Assembly: GCA_004794655.1 (NCBI GenBank)
Contig: SMMW01000589.1
Coordinates: 992,001 to 1,056,000, forward strand
Length of the DNA stretch: 64,000 bases
Source: Marisa cornuarietis
Lineage: Eukaryota; Mollusca; Gastropoda; Architaenioglossa; Ampullariidae
Direction of reading: 5' to 3'
Below, in pieces: positions 9,401-22,300 of this stretch (positions within the stretch are counted from its first letter, which is position 1; every line of letters starts with the position of its first letter). A program made the translations under genes and the position numbers. The notes under the pieces were generated by a model, which searched no databases, was not told the origin of the DNA, and worked only from the letters and a program-made list of their open reading frames with translations.

Positions 9401-10556
9401 ACAGCGCCCTAAGTTCAGACGTAGGCGTATCTTTCTCTTCAACACGTGTTTCCCTTAAGCCTGCATCACACTATGTGACTGCCAGGCCGTAAGAAATAAC
9501 TGTCATTACACGCCATGCTTCATAACATTAAATATTACATCTCACACAGGTACACTAAAAACAATTACTCTGGAACATTATAAAATTATTTTATTTTCAT
9601 TTTGATACTTATCTCTTATTTTAGCCTCAAATGTATTTTTTGTTGTGATTAGATTTTTATATTTTAAAAAGTGGACTAACTGTCTAGGGCATATAGCATT
9701 CTCTCAGAACAGATACTACATTGTGTACTGTAAAAAAGAGATTTGATAAATTTCTTTCAAAAAAAGTACATATTTTTATATATTAACAAAAAGCATGCAG
9801 AAATACGGTACATTTAAAAGAAATCAAAATAAAACTTTGAAATAATCTTTCATCCTTTCGATTGTTGTCCTGCATCTTTCGTCTGTTACGAAGCACCTTG
9901 GCCTGTTGGATTAGCTCTGAGCTAAATCAACAATGGATCAGCAGCAGCATCTTGTGTTAGTTTTCAAACGGTTAGAGCCTTAGAAATAGTGAAAAATGTA
10001 ATTTACGTGCAGACAAAAAGGTCACAAACTGGACAATATAAGTGTGCAGATTGCTACTTTTCTGTAGGTGTCTAGAGGGTCTGGCTACATAGCACGTCAG
10101 CTGAAAAAAATCCAAATTACTTAAGACAATAGTATCCAAAAAATGTAATATTAATTTGGTTAAGTAAAAGGTGTAAATGAATGAGCACGAGATGCTGTTA
10201 CCATAAAGAACATAACTTAAAAGAATTCTTCCCTTCTGTAAGAAATGTTTAGGACTTCTTAAAAGAAGAGAATTCATTTTGTAATTCCTTTACCTCCTTA
10301 CTACATCTGACCAGTAAAACACCAACTTTCTCAAGGCTTCGCAAACTCCTGATTAGGGTTGCAAGCGTTTTATAAGTGTATTCTACCTTGGGTATGAAGA
10401 TGAAATTTCTGGATTTTCTTCTCTTTGTTTAGTCTTTGAAATGTAGCACTTATGGAAACTTAAGTTACAAAATACAGTAAAAAAAATTCTTCTGGAAGTG
10501 TTTGTATAGAAAGGGATAAAAAAATTTATGACTTTTCTTTTGCTGTGTTTTGTGTT
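9401..10556. other. Intergenic sequence downstream of unit D
   Basis: AT-rich sequence between the LINE and the polyadenylation signal of unit D. The hydrophobic 86-codon plus-strand frame at 10528-10788 is a product of T-richness and overlaps the last exon antisense. Nothing else is recognised. Confidence 0.5.
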
Positions 10557-10562
10557 TTTATT
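10557..10562 (-). other. Polyadenylation signal (AATAAA) of unit D
   Basis: A canonical AATAAA on the minus strand, about 95 bases downstream of the TAG stop at 10658-10660. Its distance and position fit a short 3' UTR for the terminal exon. Confidence 0.6.
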
Positions 10563-10657
10563 TGCATTTCTTGCCTTTCTTGTTGCTACGTGCTATAGGA
10601 TTCTCTCGTTTCGTAGAAATGTTTTTTTAATTTTTCTTGTTCACAAATTTACCCTAC

Positions 10658-10717
10658 CTAATCATAGTCTCCGAAAAGACGAAAGAGATCTATATAGGAT
10701 GTCACCTCCTGGAAGTC
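10658..10717 (-). CDS. Unit D terminal exon
   Basis: The acceptor TTTTTTTCAG is followed by 19 residues ([19 protein letters not shown]) and TAG. It has no counterpart in genes A or B, where NIDO exons follow CUB5. It joins in phase 0 to CUB5 through a donor at either 10892 (GTAACA) or 10865 (GTATGA). An AATAAA lies 95 bases downstream. It may be former intronic sequence recruited as a last exon after the rest of the gene was lost. Confidence 0.5.
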   Translation of the reverse strand, partial: DFQEVTSYIDLFRLFGDYD

Positions 10718-13700
10718 CTGAAAAAAACAGAAAATATATTTTAGACACACAATGCATTTGTAACCACAAGAAATGTACGCATTCATAGAAACACGTACCG
10801 GACAATACACAACCAAACATACACACGGGCATTTACACATTCACTTTATCACCGATACATCATACATAACTGCCGTCACACTGACATGTTACTCGTGTCG
10901 CCATGTAGGTCGCTCGGAAGCCCGTGGCGTTCACTGCTGAACCGAAGACATTCAGGACAACTGTGAGACTGTTTCCAGTTGACCTCAGCCTTGGTGGAAG
11001 AGTAGTCCCACACAGGCTGTAACACACAGTCTTACGAATCTATTGCAGTTAAACCCTCAGTACCTGGTTAAAATTCAACATTGCGTAGAGTTCATTTAGG
11101 GCTACTTATTAGTGAACTAAATTACTTTTATCCCAACAAAAATCCCAACAAAATACAGAGACACATTGAGATAATACAGTTTATAGTGATGCTTTAAAAA
11201 GTCATGAGGTATGATAAAATGACATAAAAGAGAATTTTTTGACGCTTTAAAAAGTTAGCATATGATATTTTGCTTCTAGTACCAAACGGAATTATTTTAA
11301 TTAAGGAACGGAACGTGGTAATTTGAAAAGGTAAGCAAGAGGATCGTAATTTATATTTTGTAGAAAAGAAACGATCAGACCTCAGACAAACATCACAACA
11401 GCACCAACTAAGACCAAAAGTTTACATGCATGCGAAGTAATAATAAAGCTAATAATAAAGCGCATTTTCCTGCTGGCAGTAAGTTCAATGCGTTTTGACA
11501 TAATTTATTGGCTAACAATATGTTGATTAGTAGATTTTATAGCACGGTTTTTCTATAAGTTGGCTCAATGTGTTGTACAGAAATTTAAAAGGAAGACACA
11601 CAACATTACAAAACTATTTCAAAGTTATGTTAGGACAATTGGTATGCTTACGAAAGAAAAGAAATAAAGTAAACAATTTTTGATAATTTGTATTCAAATT
11701 AACATCGTGGACTATCAAACAGAGACAACTGAGCTGATTTAAAGTTGTGTGGTACAAAGGAAAACATCTGGTTGGACAGCGATTAGTTAATGATCGGTTT
11801 GTTCCTTTCAATTTCTTATAACTCATTCTACTGTACACGCTGCTGGTATAAAAAACCTATTTGATGAGACAAATAGGGAAACATGCGGACTGTTGAAGAC
11901 TTAGTGTATACACCCTTTTCTCGGTTAGAGGAATGGGAGCGTAAAAGCGGGGGTGGTGAAAGATAAGACACAAGCAACACAGATTTACTTTGTGAACTTA
12001 CGTGGCCATAACGGTACTTGCATCCACGACTGCGCCATCGTAGACCCTGACAAAAGCGTTCTGGCACTGTGGTCCTTGAGAGCCGACAGAAAAATCACCA
12101 AACGCCAAGTTGATAACGGCTTCGACGTTATCCACCCTGATCGTCCACACGCAGTAGGTGTCGTTAGGATACCCAAGAGGGAAGCCTGGCGACGTGAAGC
12201 TTCCTTCGCTGTCTGTCATCAGACCCTGTTCACATTCTGAATAAAAGCAAATACTCTATGTATCAACTGCCACGTTATTCAACCAAAACTGTAACTGTTT
12301 GTGAAAGGGTAATGTGAAGCTTCAAAGGAGGTATCTGAGAAGAAAGATGAGCCACTGGAGTTTTGCGCAGTTTCATCAATGGAGTGTTCTTTGGCAGTAG
12401 CAATCAAATAAAAGGTGTTAATTACCTTTTGGATACGAGGAGTACGTCAGATTAAAGTTGTTGTATCCAGTACGAGTGCTGAACTTTATGAATACCATGT
12501 TCTGTGTGGAGGTCAAGGGTGGCGGAAGAGAGAGGCCGCAGTACTTTTCACCAAGCAAGGGAAAGAACTCTGTACCACCGTCATGCACCTGAAGAATGGT
12601 GAGAAAACAAGATTATTTCTTTAGGAACGAGCAAGCAAGAACTGCTTTACCAACTTTGTAAAAAACTTGAAAAATACTATTTTAGTTGTTTTTCACGAGC
12701 GGAAAAAAAACCTCGAAGAGCGCGAAAAAGACACTCAGTCACGTGATGTTTATAAAGGCACATGCAAACATATGCAAATAATCTGGATATATATATATAT
12801 ATAGTAACATGTCAACTGATTTTCCTATTTAAACGCAGCAGTCGTTCGCGTCTCGTTCCACAAGCAAATTTATTGGCTCAAAATCTGGACGTATTTTAAA
12901 TGTTTTGGGAAAAAACTAACAACGCATTAGAATAAACAAAAACAGAAACTTAAGAAAGTTCAGCTTATGTTGAAAAATCAAATTATTTAAATAAGTCAGC
13001 ATTTACCTTTTATTTTTTAAACAGCAACAGTGTAAAACAAATTTTCGCAGATTTTAGTTGCTGTGACAAATTTGTAAACCTTAGACAACTACTTTTTTCT
13101 AACCCCAACATGTAAAGGAAAATTTCAAATAAGACTTTGATTGGAAAGAGTAACTACATCTTCCTGAGATCGTTAAAATTGCATATATTAACCGATTTGA
13201 TATTTAAATAAGATAACTGTTACTTTTTTCATGGCATGAAGATGTAATTAGGGTGAATTATGTTACAGAATGTCGTTTGTTGCTAAGACCTTCAACTGTT
13301 TTCGAAGATGTTGATGCACTTTCTGTATTGCACAAATACAACAGATACAATAGCTAAATTATTCTATACATCAAATTTCTTCAGCCATAGCTTACTTTAA
13401 TGTAGTTTCTGCACGCTACATCTTCTTCAAGGTTGAGTGAAGAGAAATTTATACTTAGGTAGTAGCCTGGTTGTTGTCTAATGATGTAATTACAGTCTGC
13501 TGACGACGTGTTAAAATCCGGATCGTCAGGGGAGTTAATGATTCCACTGTGAGTCTGGAACACCTGTCGACACTCTGATAAAGCCGAACTTATTATTCAT
13601 TAATTAAAAATGTTAAATATATTGCAATAGTCTATTTATTACAATTCTGTTAGCTCACTGACAACTCATGTGTAGATGAACGCTCATACGTTTATATAAA

Positions 13701-16700
13701 TATCCTCTAATACATAAACGTGCCTACGTAGGCATGGGAGAAGTTTCTAAACGACTTTAACTATAAATTATTGTCAAACCTGTGGTCCAGGAAGCTTTGA
13801 CCTTGTTAAAGGTGTTGTTCTGCGCGGACACCAGTCTAACTTGAAGTCTTTCTCCGTCGCTGATGATCGTCGAAACTGATTCAGAAAATTTAATTTGAGT
13901 GCGCCTATGGACAGGCTTCTCGGTCACCTGTTTCGAAAAAGAGTCTTGTTGATACTTGTGCAGCAATTGTTATGTTAACACCCTTGTGTTATGTTAACAA
14001 GAAACGGTTTAGAAACTGTAGGTGAGAGAATACTAATAGAAAGAATGCTATGTTGTCAAGAGACGTGTTATAGGCAAACCCGAGTCAACTTAAAAATTAA
14101 TACGAACGACACTGTTAAGGCAACTAAAGCTGTCAGCAGTGTGTTACATTACTACCACAAGAAACTAGGTCCTGTGACCACAAATATGGCCCCCAACCCA
14201 GTTTATATCTCAGAAACACACGTGGAGAGATCCTGTGCAACAAGCACGTTGGGTTAGTCCTCAGACATCATATAAATAAATTTCGAGTGACTTTTGCACT
14301 GAAAAGTGTTCTTTGAATTGCCATTTTTGAAAGGTAGTGACTAGGTCTAGAAAATTCTAAATTTCCTCGAAGAAACAACCAATTAAATAATGCCAAGGTA
14401 GGTAACTCTAGATAAATGATTCCTCAAGCGATATCCGCAGTTAGCTCCCTTTTGCCTATAGAAATAGAAAAAAACATTACTTAACATCCTCCGTAACACT
14501 GTCTTACTGAGCGACTTAAGCGCACACGCGGGCCTCCATAACAACGCTCTAGGGAGCGACTCCTATGAGTTAAGGCAAGAGTTTCCAATTAATGCACAAT
14601 CAGGAGCCTAACCCTAAAGTCGCAAAATCAAGAGCTTAACCTCTTTCCAAAATCTGGGGATCAAAGGCTTCTATGTCGTAAAAGGAAATAATCTTTCGCA
14701 CAGTTTGGGATTTAGCATTTCAACTGAAAACAAATCGAAAGGGAAACTATAATGATTAAATGTCCTATAATTTTAAGAAAAGAAAACAACATTTTAAAAG
14801 ACTTAAATTTCTTTAAATTATTTTAATCATTAGGAAACCCGTTTCTAAAACTAACAGACAATATTCTTTCTTCTATTTATAAAATGTAAAATGTATAGAC
14901 AATAATGTTTCTATTCTTTGTACAAACATTGAACTATTTCTCTATTATTATTAGCTGATACTGCTATCGTCAAGCTATCGGTGCAATTGTTTTTATTTGC
15001 AGCTGCAAGTTTGTGTTAAAACAGCATAAAGCGGTATCGCTTTATTTAGTGACGCTTTTATTTATTATTATGTAATATTATGAGTATTTTCGCGGTTGCA
15101 TTATTACCATTTATTGTTAAAATGCAATTTATTGATAAGGTAGCATTGTATAAATCACACTGCTTAGGGAAATAATGATAATATTCTCACACGTTTTTTT
15201 TCTGTGTAATCTTATTTGAAAAGTTTTTGATACTGCGAGAACCAGTAAATACTATTTTAATAATGCATGGCATAAATAAACCTATCATTATTTGATGTTT
15301 TTACCAAAATCATTCATTCTACATTCATCCAGGCACAAAGAGAGAATTTCGTGTCTCCAAGCTGCAAGCTCATTTATCAGGAAGTCATACGCCATAAAGT
15401 TTGCACCTACTAATATTTTGTTCCTACAGCATGGACCAAGTTGAAGGTCACGAAAGAAGAGTGTGATGGTCTTGTACGACTTTGTGGTGATGGTCCAGAT
15501 GATATCCTCTTCGCCGTTGTAGACGTCGGGGTAGCCAGGAGATGTGAAGGTACCGTTGTCCTCACTGTAGTTACCAAGTTTAATCCGATCTGTTTAAAAA
15601 CGCGTATTTTACGTCATCACAACTTAGTTACTTTTCTTGGGTTCACCGCTTTTTTAGCTAGTTAAAGTGTCTTTCTTTATGGTTCCATTGTCGGTTAATG
15701 TATGTGTGTGCTTATGGATTATGGATAGGATTATAAAGCTTCATTTTATTATCTCTCAGATATTTCAGGGTAGATCATTGTAGCTAGCTGGTGAAAATTT
15801 TACCTGGCTCCGTCTGATAATAATGTATCCTATATCCTCCCTCAGCAGGCGTGCTGATGGCATCGGACATAAACCTGACGAGAACTGTTGTAGAGTTCTG
15901 GTTTTTCGTCTTCAGGACAGATAGGGGCATTAATCCACAGAGAGGGCCTCCAACAGTGGGTGACGATTCAGAGTCACCGTCAAATATCTGGGTCGTCAAC
16001 GAATAACGAAATACAGACTTGTCAAAAACTAGAATGGGGCGATCTAAGCGATGTTATGAACCTAGGAGCTTCACATAACAGTTCTAAACAATGAGGGCCT
16101 AGGTTTTGCTATTTATTGTATCGACGTTATCGAATGTTCTGACCTGTAGAACATCTTGACATTCACCATCTTGCTGCTCTCCCAGACTGAAAACTTCGAA
16201 CGAGAAGCGGATCTTGAAGTTTTCCAGTTTAACAAATTCATACGTGCAGTTCAGGTTTGGTTGATACGGGTTTGGATAGTCTGGCGAATGGATGTAGCCA
16301 CTCCTCCTATTCAGTCGTTGAAAACAGGGTGGAGTCTCTGGGTACGGGAGCAATCTTAGAATCAGACTGATTTAGTGATCTGACTGGTTTATTAATTTCA
16401 GAATGATTTTTAGCTAGAGAACGGATAACAAGTTTGTTCGCGAAATATTTTAGTATTTCATTTTAAGTATCTTGTGCTGTACATCTGCTGGTAAATATTG
16501 CCCCTTGTTGTCATAATTCCCTATATTTCGCCACTGTGCATGTATCAAGAAAACATTGGAATATCTAATGATTATTAAATACAATTTTTCTTTCAAATAT
16601 GAGCTTACCCCAGGAAGCCTGAAACTGAATTCCCTTTGTTCTAGGCTGCGCTTTGAGCCACACGTATAGTGTAGTTCCCGACGACTGCAATTCACTCACT

Positions 16701-17165
16701 GTTTTGGGTCTCAGTATGTAGGCCAAGTTGGAGTAAGCGTTACTGTCAATGATCTATGCAAACAGTAATTCCATTAAACCTAAGAATTAGATTTAACTTT
16801 TTGTTAAGTGACAATTATAGTCTTGAGAACAGACTGACGATCGCTCCCACGGCGAGCACACAGCATTGTGAAGCACAAAGGCCATTAATTTAACCCATCT
16901 GAATGTGATTTACAAACTCAACAAAAATTCCAATACTGCTTCTCTGCTTTCCCCGCCTTCTCCCCGAAAAAACACCCTAGCGAATAAATAAATTTGCAAG
17001 AATCGTAGTCAACAAGACGAGCACAGAAAGACAAACCGGCAAACTGACTACTACCGTATGTAATAGATTTAACCATGAAATACGCTAATGATTCATAAGC
17101 ATTAAAATACATATATTGATATATACGCAGATCCAGACTGATTATGTTTTATATACATAGTTTGT

Positions 17166-17234
<69 letters not shown>

Positions 17235-19236
17235 CAGGTAACCTTAAGACACACATGGTTACCACAAGTACTTGCTTAGTTGATGGATTTTTTCTTTTTC
17301 AAACAAAACGTTAGAATAACGCACGCCATAAATATTGCTATTAGCTAACGTTAGCAGTATAAAGCAATCTTCTATAACATACCCGGAGTGCGTTCATCGA
17401 AGCAGTCAGCCGGGATTTTATCTGAAGTTTCAAGAAAGAAAATTTAATCCACCCTGCCTTGTTGACAATCGTCCACACACAATCTGTTTTACTGCTGTAC
17501 ACTGCACCTTCGGGAAACCCAGGTGATGTGATTATTCCAGTTGGTGCAGAAATATACCCGTTGCAACCTTCAGGAACTAGAAAAGGAAAATCATACCAAA
17601 AATATATATACACATGGAAGAGATAAGAAACGCTTACATGTATAGATGATATTCTTTTAATGTATCTTCATGCACAAGATTAACAATTTTTATCTCGTCT
17701 GTGGATTTTTGCTATTTTAAATGTAATTTTTTGTTATGTTATAGCTGCCTGCTTTTCTACAAATAACATTTTTATATTTTTTCTATAGTTTGATATGATT
17801 GTAATAATAAAATATTTTAATATATTTAAAAATCGTTATGCTTATCCCGCTTTTATGTTAGTACATATCTACAAGGGATCATATCATTCAAGGGACAGAG
17901 CAATAAATGTTTACTTTTCTGTAAAGGAAGTTTCCTCTAGTTTTTATATGGGGAATATTTGACTAACTTACTTAAAATGCATTTTATTCCCGAAATAATA
18001 ATTCTCACGACAAATTAAGCAGAACACTTGAACAAAATTGCTTTTCCGTGGAAATTTAAAAATTTGTCTGGATTTACATTCACCATATACCTTGTTTGCA
18101 TCTTACAGCAAGACTATCTTCTGGTGTTTCAGACGCAACTCCAGCATCATGAGCACAGTTCACAAGGCTTTGCTCATCTCCTTTACATCTCAGGCCACTC
18201 ATGTGTCTGGCTGACCTTGCTAATCCAAATCGCAGAAGCGCTTCTTGCTGAGACAGAGCTGATCCACCGTAACTACATTACATGACAAAAAATAATAAAA
18301 TGCTTCTTGTATCAGGCAAAATGATCAACAATAGCTACTCAAAAATGACAGCGATCCTTTATTAATAATACTACTACAAGCTAATATTTTTTTCAGTTTA
18401 TATCTAGGATTATCATATTTAGCCTTTTATTTGCACTACTAACACATTTATTTGTGCTACTAATATTATGTTATTTGTACTATTAGAAACTGCCGAAACT
18501 GCCATTCTTCCACTATGCGCTCTTTGTCTTTAACATTTTTTTCAAAAATATATGGCAACTGTTATATGTATAATGACATATATTTAATTACATAAGCATT
18601 AACGCAAAGCCAATGTTCAGACAAGAAATACTACGTACTGAGATCCAAATAAAGTTCTGCAGACAATGTTGGCAGCAAGAACACTGTACAAGGGTCGTGT
18701 AGCCAGATCTCTCATTGCCGTGACGGTGCCCCACACACCGGCTTTAAAAACTTCTACCCGACCCTCGTACTGAGATGATCCGTTCACTAGGCGAAGTGTC
18801 TGGACCATTGACAGGCCTAAAACATTTTCAGTCAAAATTAAACAATATACTACTTCAAATTTCTTTCTCTTAAAGCTGTTCGTTATCTTACAAATGACAT
18901 TAGAAATTAGAAATGTGCACTGCTATCATTAACAAGAAAGAGAGATTTAGCTCATGTGCCTGTGCTCATAGACTTCCAGCACTGGCTCAGTAGAGCAATG
19001 CATTTGCAGGTATATATATATATATATTTTGGGGCACTTCCCCTCTAGCAGACCTGTGTCACAGCTGACTCCAAGTGTATATCGAGGGTCACAGCTCTGG
19101 TCACTTGGTGAAAAACTGCAGTTTAACAACGACAGTTCGTCCCCGCTGCAGTTGATGTACTTCCTGAGTATCTCACCCGGAGCTGGGCCGTAAGAGTTGG
19201 CGTAGTACAGAACCGCGCCATCGCTAGATGCATAGT

Positions 19237-19320
<84 letters not shown>

Positions 19321-22300
19321 CACTTCTGAGTATTTGTACATTAAATGCTTTTAAGGCTATAACAGACTTTGCCATTTGCTTTTTTCTTAACTACACCTAT
19401 ATATATATATATATCTGTAATATTAAAGGAAGATTCTCAAGAAAGTAACGTAAAATGCATTGTACGCGATCGAGCGGGATTGATAAACGGCTATAATAGA
19501 CCGGAGGCAAAGTGGATTTATCTTTAAATATCTACCAACTTCTGCAACAGACGAGAAACAGTCGGATGCGTCCATCATACACTGGTCTTTAACGATATTA
19601 CCGAACAGCTAGCTTATGTTTAATTGCATTTTTTAAGAGAGTGGCTTGAGTGAATATTGTTGGAAGCAATTAAAGTCACAGACATCTTTGGTTACGTACG
19701 CTGGATAGCTTAGCTGTCTACAGACGACTCTTCCAAAGTCACTCGAGACATACTGACGGCAGACACTCAGCCAGACTCCATCCTTCAAGATTTCTACTCG
19801 TCCTTCGTACGGGTTAGGTCCGTCTAAAAGTTGCACGTCGTTTTCTCCTATGATGAACGGAAGCATGAGTACACAGTAAAACAATGGAGTAGAAATACAA
19901 TTTTTTTGTAATACTGATATGTCGTCATTTATAGACATGCACAAACCCAGATCCTCGATGTACTTTTAAAAAAGACATCTGTTCCATGAGAATTACTTCC
20001 TACACCAATCAACAAAATTGTCAATAAGTGGGATTCCATCAATTCACTAGTGAAACTCATAAGTAGTTTTTGTTGGTGTCGTTAGTAAGGGTGTGCTTAT
20101 TTACAGCGAGTTTTATTGCAAGATCTATAATCTGATATGATTATGATAAAAAACAAGGACTTCCTGTACCGTCCCAAGAGAGCGATAGGATCAGTTCTGC
20201 TAAATTCTTTCAAATTAATATTTTCTAACCATTTTACATATACCCCTTTTGCATGACAAAATAAAGTTTTAAGGAAGGGAGAGGCACAAGAAATGCGATT
20301 AGAGCCGGTCGTGATCTCACAGCCTTAAGAAAGTTCTTGGATTTGTCTCCAGCACTGAAAATTAGTTAAAATCCGTCACATATAAGAGATGTGAATTCTA
20401 TCAATATTCTTAAATACTAATGACAATACTAATGACAAATACAATCTTCACTTCATTTACGTTCACTATTAAAACAAGATCTTCAAAGATAATCATTATG
20501 CGACTTTTTTATTTGCATTTGCCGTTCTGATAGTCTTTGTTAGTTTATCGTATTATTCAACTTCTACCTAATTACAACTGAAAATTAACTGTTGTCAAGT
20601 TTACCATTGCATCTGTTGGTGGCTTTATTCCAGAGAAAGCCATCATAACAGGTGCAGTAGAAACTCCCGATGGCGTTGTTGCAGTGTTGGTCACAGACTG
20701 ACTCGGAACATTCGTCGATATCTGTTATGTGAAAAAAGGTGAAGGTCATCCCATAACCTTCATATATCGTTGGGGAAGACAGTGAGATGTTAGAGACCTC
20801 AGTTTTCTTGGGGTCAGCTTTACAAGGGTGCAGTGTCTGGCTCCTCTCCCTTGCTGTCTTACCTTCCCCAACCCTCTAAGAAGTCAAGTACCCATTCCCG
20901 CCAGCTGTGCCGACTGGGGGAAGTTTGCTGCGCTAAACGGTTCTGTTCAGACCCTAGCGCTCTAACCACTCAGTTATATGCTTCCCCTGAAAAAACTTAA
21001 ATTTATTTTTAATATTCCTGTATCAAAAATTACTGTAGTTAGACTAAAGCGCTTGATGACTGCGTACCTTGACACACGCTGTTGTTGTCTGCAGCGAATC
21101 CCTGAAGACACTCGCACGTGTAGCCCTCGTACGTGTTGACACATTGTACGTTGTCTCCTGTACAGTTAGCAGACGACTTTCCTGACTGACACTCATCGAC
21201 ATCTTTGTCACATTTGTCACCTTCCCAACCTTGACGACACACGCAACCCGAAACAGGGTCACAGCGTTCTGCTCCCCCTCCGCATGCGCACACGTGAGTG
21301 CAGTTAGGTCCAAACGTCCCAGCAGGACAGGCTGCAGGAAGTAGTAAGGTTAGTAAAGGAAAAAAAAAAGATTTTAAAATGAGAAAGACCGTTGTTACTT
21401 AAAATTTTGTAGACATCCGTTTGAATTTTAAAATAGCGTTGATATTGATCAGTAATCAGTAATTACAAGCTTTTACAGAAAATCCACATAATTAACTCCT
21501 CAAAACATCCGATGTCAAGCTACACAAAATACTCGAATAACGTGATTTAAATTAGAAAACAGAATAATAAAATGTGTTGTTTGTGACTGAGTTAAATTAC
21601 GAGGGCTACGAACTTAGGTGGTAATCTAGTTACTACATAATTTAAAGGGTTTGCAGAAGTTTAATAAATCTGGCGAGTCTAAAGCATACATCAATGTGAT
21701 TGCGAAAAGTCAGATGTGAATGGGGTCTTACGTAGCCTTACATATAAGTAGTGTTACTGTTAATCATTCTTATTTACTGCAAGCAAAAGGCTTCCTTTAA
21801 AATAGAAAGTGTCTATGACCAGTAGAACAATACTTTTAACTTTTCATTCTTAGTTATGTTCTTACTGGAACACGTCATCCAGGTATTATCCAGTATCATT
21901 CCGACAGGACAGCTGCAGACGAAGCTACCCGGTGTGTTAATACAGGTGTGGGAGCACTTGGTCATCCCATTTGTGCATTCATCAATGTCTTCAAAAAGCA
22001 CATACATGTAAATTGTAATCTGTGTAACTAGAATATTTTATTTTTTTCGCAATATTTTAGACATCAATATTATAAGACCATTTGAAATTAAATTGTTCTC
22101 CTCTTGCTTACAGTAGATGACGTAATTAAATATTAATTGAAAATATATTTTCACTTAAAACTCAAATTAAAACAAATGTTTTAAGAGTATCAGATTAAAA
22201 CCTTTTAATTAACGAAAGCTGATGCCGGTAAAATTACATTTATGAATACAATAATACACAACCCCAGCGGAATAATCTAAGTTGGTGATCTGTGGTCTTA

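Noticed and set aside
10528..10788. Hydrophobic 86-codon plus-strand frame resembling a small membrane protein
   Set aside because: Composition effect of a T-rich tract; it overlaps the polyadenylation signal and terminal exon of unit D on the other strand.
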